A stretch of DNA of 64,000 nt from Cyanoderma ruficeps (lineage: Eukaryota > Chordata > Aves > Passeriformes > Timaliidae): NCBI GenBank assembly GCA_008694505.1, contig VZDJ01000101.1:151689-215688 (forward strand), written 5' to 3'. Positions within the stretch are counted from its first letter, which is position 1. The number at the start of each line of letters is the position of its first letter. The notes under the pieces were generated by a model. The model saw nothing but the letters and a program-made list of their open reading frames with translations. It made no database searches and was not told where the DNA came from. Both the position numbers and the translations under genes were made by a program. Below are positions 1 to 25,514 of this stretch, one piece after another.

Positions 1-395
1 GTGTCGCAGAAAGAAGCGGAGTCCTTCAAGGTCTTGTTTTTCGTTCTCGTGTGATGTTTATTATTTGATATCTTACAATTTGCTCCGCACCCAGCCGAGG
101 TCCGGACACAGGCTGGGACACGACGCGACTGCCCACTGATGGGGCGTTACTTAGTTTTTATACAGATAGTTACGTGCCCACTATTTACTATTTTCTACCA
201 ATGTGTGATACCTATACTACAAGGGTCATCTCTACCCTAATCCAATAGCCTAAAACTACTTTATATGATCACCACCCCACAAGATGGAGGACCATGAAGA
301 AGGAGAAGGATTTAGGGCAACACCCTAAATCCTCCATCTTGTCCCCCATTCACCTCTATTCTAAAATCCCTAAACTACAAAATTTCTCACTCTAT
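1..395 (-). mobile_element. endogenous retrovirus LTR, minus orientation
   Basis: Read on the minus strand this block has the layout of a retroviral LTR. A TATA-like GTATAAAAAC (about 155-165) is followed by a GC-richer stretch and then AATAAA (about 57-63), and the element ends in CTGCGACA at the left edge, so a TG/CA terminus falls at base 2. A strong inverted repeat lies inside it (280-341). The inner boundary is only approximate. The family name cannot be fixed without a repeat library; songbird ERV LTRs are the expected class. The target-site duplication cannot be checked because the element abuts the window edge. Confidence 0.55.
280..341. repeat. inverted repeat inside LTR
   Basis: AGGATTTAGGG (307-317) and CCCTAAATCCT (323-333) are perfect 11-base arms around a 5-base loop. 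An outer pair, CAAGATGGAGGA (280-291) with TCCTCCATCTTG (330-341), is also perfect over 12 bases. The two pairings share bases 330-333 and are therefore alternatives. Confidence 0.85.
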
Positions 396-690
396 ACTGT
401 ACTAAATTACTACTTTTAAACTTTTGAGGTTTCTAATTCTTCTCTTAGTGTTGGAAGCTTCTCCCATGGACTGAAATCAAACTCGGTGTTATTCTGGGCT
501 CTGTGCCAAGGTCTCCAACCCCCCTGGACCGGCTCCACACCCCCCTGTCCAGGGTCCAAACTCCCTTTCTCAGGTCCCAGGTCATCCAAAGGGATGCCCT
601 GGACTCCAACAGGTAAGCAACATGAGGAGCCAGGACATCCAACACTTGGTCCCTGGACCTCTTATTTAGCCATGTTTTCCCAAGATAGCC
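396..690 (-). mobile_element. probable internal 3' end of the same endogenous retrovirus
   Basis: Sequence just inside the LTR. It contains a C-rich, imperfectly repeated stretch (about 505-580) and, on the minus strand, a short open frame that stops shortly before the LTR. This fits the 3' end of the internal region of a provirus, but no domain is recognisable and the fragment is short. It may instead be unrelated flanking DNA. The inner border is arbitrary. Confidence 0.3.
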
Positions 691-1494
691 CCTGTTAGGA
701 GCAGCACAGTTCCTGTCAAGCTAGTGGAGTTAGCTCCAAGAGGACAGAGCAAAAAGCTGTTGGCATGCACATCTCTGGCGCCTCACCAAGGGATGCCCTG
801 GCATGGGCTGCACGTGTCCTGCTGCCAGCAAACAGCCTAGCTGCAGTCCAAACCTCTCATTCCCACGATCATGCTTCTCAAATTTGGCTGTCTTTTCCTT
901 GGCCAGTACAGCTGTAGGAACAAGGCTGCATCACTTTCCCTGCTCAGGGAGCAGGTTGCGTTGATGATGCAGCCACTCTGTTAGAGCTACAGGATTTATG
1001 TATAGGAAGGAGGCAAGTCACACAGGCACATACAGAGCCATTAGCATGAACTCACCTAGGCTTCTGAACAAGCAGCTTTGTGACTGGCAGAGATATCTAT
1101 CAAGCCTGACCTTCCTCTTTCTCCAGTGGCTGAGAAAGGATGGGCTTTGGTCAGTGGTCTCCCTAAAGCGGAGAGTTGTTCTTCTAGATGGACATCTCAC
1201 TGCACAAGGGTAAGATCCCACAGCACTCCCTTTGGTAGGAGCAAAAATAAGGCCTCTTGCCTCCACCTGCTAGTCTTTTTGTTTTGGCACAGGAATGGAT
1301 TTTAATCTTTGTGAATTTTACTCCTTTGACAAAGCTTTTTGGAATTGGCCAAGAAACTCAAATGTTACTGGGAGAAAGAAAGATGACTATGTTATGTTTG
1401 CAAGCACATGCATTGTTACACGGAACTTATTTCTTTACTAAATCTTGTTAAGAGTTACAGAAGGAAATGCAATTAAATACAGCAGGGGTTTCAC

Positions 1495-1660
1495 CAAATG
1501 AGCACTTTCTCTGCCTTTGATAAGAAACTACATTTCTTGGACAAAGGAAATACAGTCGATATAGTCAGTCTGGACTTCAGAAATGCATTTGATAGAGGTC
1601 CACATGGGTAAATCATTAGTTAAGATGGAAATTAGTGAGAGAAATGTGTAGTAGGTAAGA
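1495..1660 (+). mobile_element. old CR1 LINE fragment (reverse-transcriptase region)
   Basis: The block running from a heart of ACATTTCTTGGACAAAGG through CTGGACTTCAGAAATGCATT to CCACATGGGTAAATCATTAG resembles the reverse-transcriptase part of avian CR1 elements. That region encodes a D-F-x-x-A-F-D motif, seen here as DFRNAFD. It carries stop codons and is clearly dead. Orientation is plus and the edges are approximate. Assigned by recall of the family pattern, not by a library search. Confidence 0.5.
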
Positions 1661-4146
1661 AATCAGCAAGTGGGGATATAATGAGAGAGGTACTATACAT
1701 CCAGAGACAAGCTCTGTGCCTTGCTTCCAAAACAGCTCATACAGTTTCGTTTAATACCCTCCATAATGAAGTCAGTGCAAAAAGCACCTGCACACGAATC
1801 AGCTCTGGCAATAGGTTTAATTTGAGGGAGGTGTGTAGAGGTAAAGGGTAGCCATAGCTGCTGTTTCTACCCAGAGTGAGAAAGGGGCTTTTCCTTGCCA
1901 TGCAACAGCATCTGTCATTGCAGGTGGGAGTAAAGGGAAAATGGTTACTGTCCTTTACATTTTTAAAATTTGGTCGCCTATCTGTGAGCTGAGAGGAAGT
2001 TCTCTCTATGCCATAAGGAGAGTATTTGATAAGTCCGCAGTTCAAACTGGTAGGAAGAGGGCAGAGTGTATCAGTGCAGAGGACAGGACTGTTCAGGGCT
2101 GTGACAGCAGAGCATGGTTTGACATCTCCCGCCTGCCTTGGCTGACCCCTTGGCTGCTTCCAGAGGGAGCCTCTAGCATGGGGTAATCTTGATTTAACAC
2201 TTCGGTCATCAGATGGCCAGATGAGGAAGACACATTTCTGTGGATTGTTGTGATGCAAACCTTGAACCAGCAAGACCCATGTTTCCTTTAGTAGTGTGAG
2301 ACTGGAAGCTGGAAATGCCAGTTCCACCTTAACAGTATGTTGTGCATTCCTCACCTCATTATTCAGTTTCCTGATGAACGCTCCTTGGATCACATAGATC
2401 TCTTCCTGTTGGAGGTCGACTAATTTTCACATACCAGCAGTGCTTTATGATGTGCTGTGTATGAGATTAACTCATCTAATAGCCTCATCCCCAGATGAAA
2501 CCTCCAAATCTTCATTTTCTGCTCTTTTCCACTGCCAGCTATGCTAATACTTGAACGTATAAAGGACAGTACAAAAAGACAAAATTGAAGCAATTTGCCC
2601 ACCAACATTATCCAATTGTACATATGCTTGGCAGTTTTTCAGGTACCTCACTTCTTCTGAGTGCCTCCAGACTTCATTACTACAACTTGTTCAGGGTCTG
2701 GTGCTCTTCTTCCACCCATGGTGTCCTCAGTTACATTATCATTAAGTAGCTAGGTGAATGCACCAAAGGATTTTGTGGAGAAAGAGACTAAAGCTCAACA
2801 GCAGCAGAAAATGCTGATCTGCATAATTTAATGAGAAAGGCACCTCACAAAACACTGAAGGGTTATGTGGAGTACAGAGGATAGGCAGGAAGGATGCATG
2901 GAGCCTGATGTTTCAATAGAGGCAGCTGGACAAACCAACCCTGGAAATTCTTTACAGAGCACTGTCTCAGAGAACTGCTGTTATATGCTAAATAGCCTTC
3001 TGATAAATAAAGTTGAGCCCAAATTAACATAACTTACTGTTCTGTCTCAGAGCCCCAAGGCAGCTATAGTACCTGCTGGGACACTTCTCTCTGCAACCCT
3101 TAAGGTGCTAAGTGGCTCTAGACTGTGTGGTCTGTTCACATGGTGGGCACCCAAGTAGCCCCAAGGTTAGGAGCCCTTCCCCCGCAAAGACTGACTGAAA
3201 ATGTTGACTGCTTCCCTGCCTTTGGCCTGCCCAATTCCCACCATTGCTGTCTTCCAGGTACTTAGTTAAGGTAAGCAGCAGACTGAGATCATTCAGGAAG
3301 GGATATGAATGACATGAAATACCAGAGGTAGTGTTCAACCCACAGGACCTCATCTATTTTACAAACCTAGAGACGTATTTTCAAATTTCTGATGTTAGAT
3401 CAATGCTTGAATAAAGAACGTCATTACACTAAAACCCACAAGTGTGGTGGGACTGCACAGCCCTATAACCATTGATAGCATTGTTTAAATTTTGACTCAT
3501 GTTCCAAAATTTGGGCACCCAAAGAAATATAAAGAATTTTTCCACACTTTTCTAAAATGCAGCTGTACCTAGGGGCAACATGATAGCTACACAACAGTGC
3601 ACAAAGCATTTATTTATGCAAAGTGAACATGAATGAATACAATGCAGGAGATTGAGGAAGCTGTAACTGAAGCCTTTTAATATTTTTGTCTTTATAAAAA
3701 TCCAAGAGATTCTCTCAGTGAGGTAGAATCTGTTGCATTACTTATTTCTTATTCTCAAATGAATCTTCGAAACAAGTAAGGAGGGCAGATGAAATTGCAA
3801 ATCCTAAAAAAATCTTAGTTTGCCTTTGATGGGCCCATCAAACTTCAAGCAACAGCCTAGTACTTTAGTATGTATTATGCTCTTTATTTTTATATTCTCA
3901 ACACACCCTCTTCCAGACCCTCTCTTCACATCAGTCATAAATCCTGCCCATCTCACTCATCAGTACTGCATTTGGACAAAATTAGAAAAGGGTTAATATA
4001 AAAAGCATGCTTCCTGGATAGATTGCCTCTCTCCATTTAGATTCTTTCAGTGCTCAAGGCAATTTGAGTTTTAGTTGTACATTCATCATCAGAAATACAT
4101 TTATACGCTGATTTATATTGTGGATGAAATGTTTTTTATTTGCATG

Positions 4147-4194
4147 TACATAAACGTATAAACTTTGGAATACATAAACCTATAAGCTTTGGAA
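4147..4194. repeat. 24-bp tandem duplication
   Basis: Two adjacent 24-base units (4147-4170 and 4171-4194), TACATAAACNTATAANCTTTGGAA with differences at two positions. It lies about 130 bases beyond the donor of the last TRAF3IP2 exon found. Confidence 0.85.
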
Positions 4195-4289
4195 TATTAC
4201 TTGTGGGCTATTAAGAACCAAGAAATTGAGTGTTTAGGTTTTAAGATTCCATCTGCTTCACTGTGATCAAAATAATATGCACTTAATCA

Positions 4290-17734
<13,445 letters not shown>

Positions 17735-17750
<16 letters not shown>

Positions 17751-17819
17751 TTCCAAATTTTTTCGTTGAACCGGAAGTGAGTCAGCTGCCTTACTGCAAG
17801 GCCAGGATTTTTCAGCAAG
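17735..17819 (-). CDS. TRAF3IP2: TRAF3IP2 start-codon exon (85 bp, coding 17735-17750)
   Basis: The acceptor TTGTTTTCCAG is at 17820 and the donor CAG|GTTAGT below 17735. The ATG at 17750 lies in GGAAATGG, with A at -3 and G at +4, a strong Kozak context. The 16 coding bases (MASVS plus one base) join the large exon in frame to give MASVSGTFIGRSIPVEVDES. The 5' part of the exon is UTR. It is also open upstream in this frame, but no in-frame ATG was found in the presumed first exon, so this ATG is the natural start. Confidence 0.85.
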
Positions 17820-20800
17820 CTGGAAAACAAGAAAGTGGACTCTTGTGAACACAGTACAGTTTCACATGGGCAATAATCCTAAAATAACTCCATCTCAGAT
17901 GCTGGAAAAGAAATAGCAGTTAAAGTTTTGGAAATTGTGTTGCGCAAATCAAATGGTTTTTTTTATGGGATTTCTGAAACCTACTGTTCCTGCTGACACT
18001 GGAGGGGGGCAAAAGCAGATGAACTGTCTCTCAGAAGTAATTCTGGCACCTGACAGTAAATCAGACTGCTTAGGTCTGGAGGTTTGGTTTAGGCATAATC
18101 CAGGCAACACAACCACCTGCAATTATTTTACTCCTGACCTTCTAATAACGGTTGATGCATCAGATCTAAAATTCACCACACACCTAGCTGAGTAATTTCA
18201 ACTCAAAATCTTGTTTCCAAGTGCTGCTGCTTAATTTATGGTACCATTTCCTCCAGTGTATTATTGCACGACTCTCATTATCTTAAATTGCTGAAAATTA
18301 AAAGATAATTTAGAGAGATTAGTTATTGGTTGGATTTTTCCCCTCTTCCCTTCAGAACTTGACCAAAACAAAATGATCATTTCCTTTTGGGACTGCTATC
18401 AGTAAATTTGGTCTGGCCAAGTGACTCCTGATGATGGATGCCTCTGCTTCACCCTGAGTCCATATGACAGCAGCAGTGATGGGTGAATGTGGAGCAGTCT
18501 TCAGGAAGTGCAGCCATCTTCATCCTCTTACAGGGTGCAGCTCATCTTCCTCCCAGCAAATTCTCTCTCTTACCATGGAGTATAGAAAAATGCACTTGGT
18601 GCTCATCATTTCCCCAGCCATTCACCTTCTATCAGATTGAAGAAGCTAAAATTCCAAGTAGAAGAGTTATCAGAGGAGAGGGGACTAAGCAATCAAGCAA
18701 TGGGAATGACAACATTTGGGGAAAGAATCTGGCCTAAAAGCCTGGTAGTCAAAATCACAACATGTTTGAAGAGCTTTTAGCGATCCAAGGGTTTCTCCCA
18801 ACTTCAGTCACAGTATCTTGAACAAAAAAGTCAAATGAAGAACAAATTTAAATGACCAGTCTATAAAAGAGTTGAACAGGATCACAGAGAGGTACAAAGC
18901 AGTGTCCCAGCCTTTACCTTGGCTTCCACAGTGATTCTGTAAAAGCAAATGTTGTGCTCCACGTTACAGGGCAAGCTTGAGGCTTTACATTTTTGCTGAT
19001 CAGATGAAATGACATGTACTTCCCCCTGAAAGTACCTCTGGCACAGAAAATTCTGGGTGTAACATTTGCTGGGAAGTAGGATATAAACTGTGCTTTGCTG
19101 CTGGGCTGCAATGTAAACATTCCTCCTCTATGTAACTTAAGCCCCATCTGTGCAAAAGATCTGCCATATATTCATACATACCCTATGTTAAGCACATCCA
19201 CAGGGAGAGTTATCCTGGGATAATTACAGTGGGATAATTACACTGGTAAATTTTCCCATGTAGGCAAGTCCTCAGAGCAGCTATTAGCTGCACCAGCACA
19301 GCACACACGCTGCTGCTCCGACAGCTGCAGCCCCTGCACGAGAGCACTGGGTCTGGTGCCAAGCCAGCTCCTGCCATTCCAGTGCCCAGGCTGGAAAGGC
19401 TGACAGTCAGCTCACCACCATCACGTCTCTCCCTGAGATTTGCACCCCTTTTCCTCTATGCCAGGTCACAAACACTGGCCAAGCCTGCTGAGGCCCAGTT
19501 TTCTGACAGGCATAACAGATGTGACGGGAAAGAGAAAACCTCGAGCTCTCAGCACCGCCACAGGACCGTGTCAGGGACTTGATGCTGTGCTGTGCAGGGG
19601 TGGCAAAGCGTCCTTTGCCTGGGACCTTTGGTCAGGTGTCAGTTTGAATGATGACTGTCCTGGGGCGGTGACTCACCAGGGCAGTACAGCACAGTCAGAT
19701 TTACACCAACCAGGCTGTAAAGCTGCTGAGAGCTCCCCTGACAGAGAAGCACCTGGGAAGGAGCTTTGCCCTGCAAAGCATCTGTCTTCTGCTTCCCTCA
19801 ACAGCTTTGTAAACCTGACCCTTGGATCAGCTGGCCTTGGAGTGCCTGCCCAGACATGCTTCAGCTTGTGGGTATCTCTGCACATTTGGTCATAAAGTGA
19901 ATGACGAGCACTCCAGCAGCACAAATCACATTGCAAACTCTTATTTCCCCTCTGAGCATCTCCAGTAAACTGGTTCCTTGTGCAAAATTCACCCTGGTGT
20001 TCACAAAGCACAACTCAGCTGTGGACCGGGCTACAGCTCCACCTCTGCAGGCCACGCCACGTGCATTGTCTGATCATCCCTCCATTTGATAAAATCCTTA
20101 CCAAACATGCAAACTAGACTTTTCAGAAACAAATTTGCAATGCCTCATACACCAAGATGCTGTTTTGATGGCCTCTGAAGCAGGTGGGTGAAAATGCTAG
20201 AAACCACTTTGAATTCAGATCCTCTATATTCAAAAGCCTTTAGTTCAGCACTGTGACAAGAACAGATTTCTGTGGAGGAACCGAGATCTCAATCCAGAGC
20301 TCAATGAAGTAAATGGAAATCTCTGTTGACTTGTGTAGGTTTTGGATTGGGTGTCACATGGGATTTAAAAGTTCCTAAATTCCTTTGGAGGCTACAACCT
20401 CCAAAGTTTTTGGTCTTTTTTTTAGTTCCATTGCTAACATCTGGCTACCTATGAAATGAACTGCATGAATCTAATGAAAGGGACAATATGGGCAAGAAAA
20501 ATTCAAGGTTTGCTTTCTTGAAATTTGTTATTTAATGTATTTAGTCTGCCTTTTGGAGAAGGGCTATTAAGACTTTATTAAACTGTGTTGCAAATCATCA
20601 GCCACCAAACTCTTCAAATGTCTTACTTCAGAATATTTCAAAAATGTCCTATTTGCTATTAGTTTAACCTCTGCATGGATAAGCGCCTCTTTATCTCCCA
20701 AATCAACTTAATATTTAAAAGACAGTCTTATTTCCTTCCTGTGTAACATGACCTTAAAAAATTACTACAAATACCTGAGTGAAATAATTTGGTCAAACAG

Positions 20801-23800
20801 AAGAGACAACCAATTCCATCACTCATCCTTTTACCTGCAAAAAATTCTAGTTTTTTTAGACAGGTTTTTGCTTAGACCCTGCTGCAGGGTATAAACAAAA
20901 GGTGAGAGCTTTGACACCCACACACAGCCCCTGCTCTCACAGGGTCGAGGTAGGAGGCACCAGGGGGAGGAGAGGGCTTTGGCATTAAAAAAGTAGGAAA
21001 TGTGACTTCATCCCCCTCCTCCCTCAGTAGCCCTGGGAGAGACCCTGTTACAACAGCAGAGCTCTGCCTGTAGCAATGGATAAATTAACCCCAGGACATG
21101 CTGAACATTTTTTGAGCAATGCCTGCAATGGCATGTGGATGGGAATTCCCAAGAGAAATCCCCACACTGCTGAAAATGTAATGATTCAAAAATGATTTGA
21201 TGATTCAAAAACATCCTCCTCCAACAGCAGTACTTCAGGGTGTTGTTTCTGCTCAGCTGAAGATTCTTGGCTTTTGGAAAAAGACCCAAAAGAGCCCATT
21301 ATCCCTGTATTTTATGTTGCCTTGTGCTGCTGAGTTTCATTTTGTTTCCTTTAGCTTATCCTTAGGCATAGGGCAGAAAAATTACCCGCTTGGTTTCCTG
21401 CGTTGAAAACAAGAGGAGAGGAATGCTTCAGCATACTGAAATACCCTCAGAAACCTGTAGCCTGATCCCTTCCCTGGCACAGAGGCTGCTGGAGAGCAGA
21501 GATCGTGCCCAGCCTCATTTGGAAAGACACTGCAACTTCAAGTCAGTTCATGATATTGCCAGAAAACGTCAAGAATTTAATATCCCCCCTGCACCTCTGA
21601 CTATTCAGGAGATTACTGATAACCAGCTGGAGCCGTTGCATGTATTTCTGCTTGTAATAAAGTGGGGAGGCCCTTCCTAGAGGGACAGAGCCTGGACTGC
21701 TCCCAAAAATGTCAAGGGAACTCCTTAAACCACTCTTTTTCCTTCCTCTCCATATACACCCAGTTCTGCAATGTGCATTAATTCAGATAAATAACCTTTG
21801 TGGGTGGATGCTCAGTGATTCAAGCTCCTGAGAAGAACCCCCTTGCAGCTTCCTTGTGAGGCTTCCCACATCCAGAGGTGTTCCTCTGCTTCTGCCAGGG
21901 AGACAGGGGAAGCCACTCAGACCTCCTGCTCACAGCCAGCTGCTGCTGACCATGGCCACTCCTGGAAAGCTGCAGGAAGAGCATAAATAAAGTAGAGCAA
22001 ATTCTTCTGCAGGTCAGCAGAGATGGGCCTGAACACCCAAGTTTGAAGCAATGGTCAAAGTTCCCTAAAAAAATCCTCCCACGGAGGCAAGAGGACAAGG
22101 GGAAGGGTGTTGGGGTCAGCTCATCTGTGCTATTTTCTTGCAGCTGATTGCAAAACCCATCAGGCATTTATTTCATCTGTATTCCAGCACGAAGACTTGT
22201 CAGGATGTGGTGTCCCAAAACACACTCTAACCATCTATCTGCTTTTGATTAGAAATCTTCTGTCATGAAGAAACAGAGGAGAGAGACACTGCAACATGAG
22301 CATGGTTGTGCTCTCTGCTGCTTCTGGAGAGGGGGAAAATATCTTTGCTCTTTTGATTAAAGTTTTATTTGTCTACCTGGTTAAAACAGAAAACATTAGG
22401 ATGAGAAAGAAACCTCACCTTCCCTGGTGCACAACACACAAGGACAGGGATTTTATTCACCAGTCGCAGTATTTCTAAAATGGCATGGGTAGAGATTAAG
22501 GCAAAGCTGAGATCACAAGGAGTGGGGACAGACAGGAATTTCTTGATTTCCAAATAATTCCTGCGTACTTTGGCTGAATCCCTTAAGCTCCCTGGTGCTG
22601 CTGATGGGATGGGAGTAAGTGGATGCAGAATTTGCAAGCTGCTGTGAGGATGCACACGCCAAGATCCCAAGCAATGCTGTTGCCATGGGGTGAGATCAGT
22701 GTGCAAGAGCACTTGCTCTAAGTGCAGCTTTCTCTACAGAAACACTAGGCACAACTTTCCTCAAAAAAAAACAGAGAGAAATCCTTACAGGAGGAGCAAG
22801 TGCAAATGTGGGAACTGGTTTGGGTCTACAAATTAAATAAGTACTGCCAAGGAAATCCAAGCTTCAGAGTTTTGCGCTTCGCCATGAGAAATTTTGGCTG
22901 CTGTCATTACAGATGCTGACCCTCTCCCTTGGGTACCCTCCACAGCAAGGACCAAGGCAATGCATCACGTTCCTAGCCCAGACTTTTAGCTTTCTAGGGC
23001 AGGTAATGTTTATTTTTATGACTTCAGGAAAAATTAGACAAAGAATATGAAAACAATGTTCCTCTGGCTATATGGTTGCTCTCATGTACTTTCTGAAGCC
23101 ATGGCAGGAAAATCTACATGTGCCAGGAGAACATACTTCAAACCCTGCCTACATGGCAAACATCACATTCTCTTTTCCAGCACTAATGCTGCTTCACTGG
23201 ACAATCCACAGTGCAAAGGCTACAGCAGACCTAATATTTTTTGCCTTTTTAGTGTAGACATCAATATACATGCTGAAGGAATGCTGGGCAATAAGTAGAA
23301 AGAAACTAGAAGGGTGACACCCTCTAGCAGGACTCAAACAGGCATCTCAGATATAGGCAGCATTCCCTGCCAGTTTTCTAAACTTCGTGAAATATGAAAA
23401 TGTCTACAATTATCTTCAGTATCCTTAAAAATCTGATTGCTTCCCAGAGGCTACTTCCCACCCATTTCTAGTGCTGATAAAACTCTCACAGGCACTTAAA
23501 AACCTCCAATCTGGGATATCCCATGGCCTTGGGACATTCAAAACTCCTGTCACAAAACTGGGGCTGGCTCAGTGGCGTGGGATGGGGAGGATCACCCTGA
23601 GAGGCATCAATTTCCTCAGCCTGCTTTCCTATAGCTTCATGCCTTACAACAAAGTCTCTGGTTCCTAATGAACCCCTGTTTCACAGGGCTGATGTCTCTC
23701 CCAGCCCTAAGCACTCTCCCTGTTCTGCATCGAGAGGGCTGCAGGGTGCGTGGGCGGTGGGAGGCTGAGGGAAGCCTGCGAGGACCTGACGTGTCTCCCT

Positions 23801-25020
23801 CAGCTGGCGTGAGAACTGCCTCGCTCACTTGCAGTCGTGAAACGTGCAGAAATGTGTGTATCTTTCAGACATGTACCCTCTGCCAAACTTCAAAAGCCAT
23901 TGCTGGGGGTTGGGGGCACTGACAGACACGAACACCATAACTGCACATGCCTTGCTTCCTGCCTTCGGAAAACAGAAAGAAAATTCAACTCCATTGGAAA
24001 ATTAAAAAAAACCCAACAAAACAGCATGCTTCCAGACACTGCCAGCACTCTGCAAGGGCACAGCCAGCTTCAGAGGCTGATGGCATCGCAGGCAGCAGCA
24101 CCATCAGCAGCCTCCCGCTCACCCTGGCCCAGCCGCCCCTGCCCCTCGCATCCCTGTCCCTGGAATCACCCGCCGCGATGTCACAGCAACATCTGGTCAT
24201 GGTGGGGCACTGGTGTGGGCAGTCCAGGTCTTGAACCCACCCAGGGCTTGCAGGAAATGGGAATTTCTGGTCTCAGGGTTGCTGCTCGGTGCCCAGCCAG
24301 TGCTAACCCTACAAAACCTGCAGCCTGAAACTGGGTGAAATGGGAGCGGGTTTTATATGGCTGACTTTATCCTAATCTAAAAGAAATACTACCACCTTGC
24401 TCCCGCTTGTTTCCGTGCCAAGGCTATAGAGGACGGTGCAATAAGGGTCTGTGATCCTGTTTGCTTCAGGCCTTGCAGTCACCTCTCCCTCACCAGGTGT
24501 GCGGACCTGTCCTATGCAGCCTCAGGTCAGCCGGGGAAGGGAAGGGAAAAGGGAAAGAAAGGAAAAATGAAGGAGAAAGGAAGAGGAAAGGGAAGGGCAA
24601 GGGACAGGGAGAGGGAGGAGAGGGCCATGGGCCAACAGCGCACCTTGAGCCTGCAGAGCCGGGCAGGGCGGGAGCGGGATCAGGCCTGGCCGCCAGCCAT
24701 TGCCAGGCAACTACGTAAATAGGCAGGACAACATTGCCACACCAGGCGTGTCCGTCCCCAGTGTTTACCCCAAACCCCTCCTGATTTTAAAAAAGAATAA
24801 AAGAACAAGAACCAACAAACACAACAAACTGCAGCGAAATGGCTGAAACATGTTGTAACCATCTGTGAAAGTCGGGCTCTCATGAGAGAGGGGGGAGAAA
24901 GCGAGCGAGGCAGCAATTACAGCGGGGCGGGGGGGGGGAAGCCCTGGCGAGAGCCAGGCGCGGGTCAGCGGCTGACGGGAAACAGGGGCCGAGAGAGGCG
25001 GCACCTCTGACACTTCTTAC
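17820..25020. other. TRAF3IP2 intron 1
   Basis: About 7.2 kb between the presumed first exon and the start-codon exon. No exon or repeat family recognised. It contains a tandem pair of GGGATAATTACA-like units near 19212-19242 and a polypurine tract at 24533-24624. Further non-coding 5' exons cannot be excluded. Confidence 0.65.
24533..24624 (+). repeat. polypurine tract
   Basis: About 90 bases of almost uninterrupted A/G on the plus strand (GGGAAGGGAAAAGGGAAAGA and similar), with only a few pyrimidines. It lies 400-500 bases inside intron 1 of TRAF3IP2, so the transcript carries a polypyrimidine run. Such tracts can adopt triplex (H-DNA) structure. Confidence 0.85.
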
Positions 25021-25390
25021 CTTGCGGGCCAGGGAGGTTCGCGCTGGGCTGCCCCAGGAGACCGAGAGGGCTGCGCGCCTCCCGCGCTCCCCGCCGCACC
25101 CGGGACTCCTTCCTCGGCCGGCCGGGCGGCTTTCTCCTCCTTTTACGACACCCTCCCTGCCTCTCCCAGGTGAGCGGCAGAACTGGCTCGGCAGCAGGAA
25201 GTGGAAGAGGCACGCACGGCTCAGCGCGGCGGCGGGAGAGCCTCTGAGGGCAGTGACACTTGGGAGCGCACGGCTCCCGGGCAATGCCTGACTGCAGCTC
25301 GCTGCCTCTCCCGGAGGAAGCCGGGCGGCCTCTGCGTGAGCGCCGCCGATCAGTAACTCCGGGGGAGCCCCGGTGTGATTCCTAAGCCGT
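24880..25390. promoter_or_regulatory. CpG island, TRAF3IP2 promoter
   Basis: Strong local rise in G+C and CpG density against AT-rich surroundings, with a G9 run near 24930. It covers the presumed first exon. A kB-like decamer, GGGGCTCCCC on the minus strand, lies at 25362-25371, and ETS-like CACTTCCTG occurs at about 25195-25205. The transcription start is not determinable from sequence alone. The kB-like site would fit NF-kB feedback but is only a motif match. Confidence 0.75.
25021..25300 (-). other. TRAF3IP2: TRAF3IP2 exon 1 (5' UTR), start approximate
   Basis: A near-consensus donor, CCCGCAAG|GTAAGAAG, falls at 25021/25020 on the minus strand inside the CpG island, the expected place for the first exon. 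The upper end is a guess because no TATA box is obvious on this strand. No ATG-initiated frame through the exon was found; the long frames here start only from non-ATG codons. Confidence 0.55.
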
Positions 25391-25505
25391 GTGCCTCGTC
25401 GCGAAAGTCATCATTCCTTGCTTTCAGCCTTTGGTCGCCTACTGTCATTGCCAAATCAGCTGTGATTCAGACTACTGAAGACAATCACATGATGGGTGTA
25501 AGGAC

Positions 25506-25514
25506 TATATAAAG
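25506..25514 (+). promoter_or_regulatory. TATA-like box facing away from TRAF3IP2
   Basis: TATATAAAG on the plus strand, about 120 bases outside the CpG island. A good splice donor (CCCG|GTGAGC, exon end 25677) lies 170 bases downstream. Together they would make a divergent first exon of about 140 bases. No protein is encoded. Human TRAF3IP2 has an antisense RNA locus, so the idea is plausible but unproven. Confidence 0.35.

Noticed and set aside
860..915. Minus-strand YWPRKRQPNL preceded by TTCCTACAG, resembling the YSWPKNKK segment of the last TRAF3IP2 exon
   Set aside because: The residues that should precede it are absent and the similarity stops after a few positions, so it is not a credible exon.
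1737..2393. 218-codon minus-strand open frame, candidate terminal TRAF3IP2 exon or separate gene
   Set aside because: It lacks the conserved C-terminal segment of Act1 and any recognisable domain; one short stretch with an isolated WP is a chance resemblance.
24880..25284. Long minus-strand frames through the CpG island that would extend TRAF3IP2 N-terminally in frame
   Set aside because: They begin at TTG or GTG, with no ATG before the upstream stop; GC-rich DNA readily gives open frames. No vertebrate extension of this kind is known to me.
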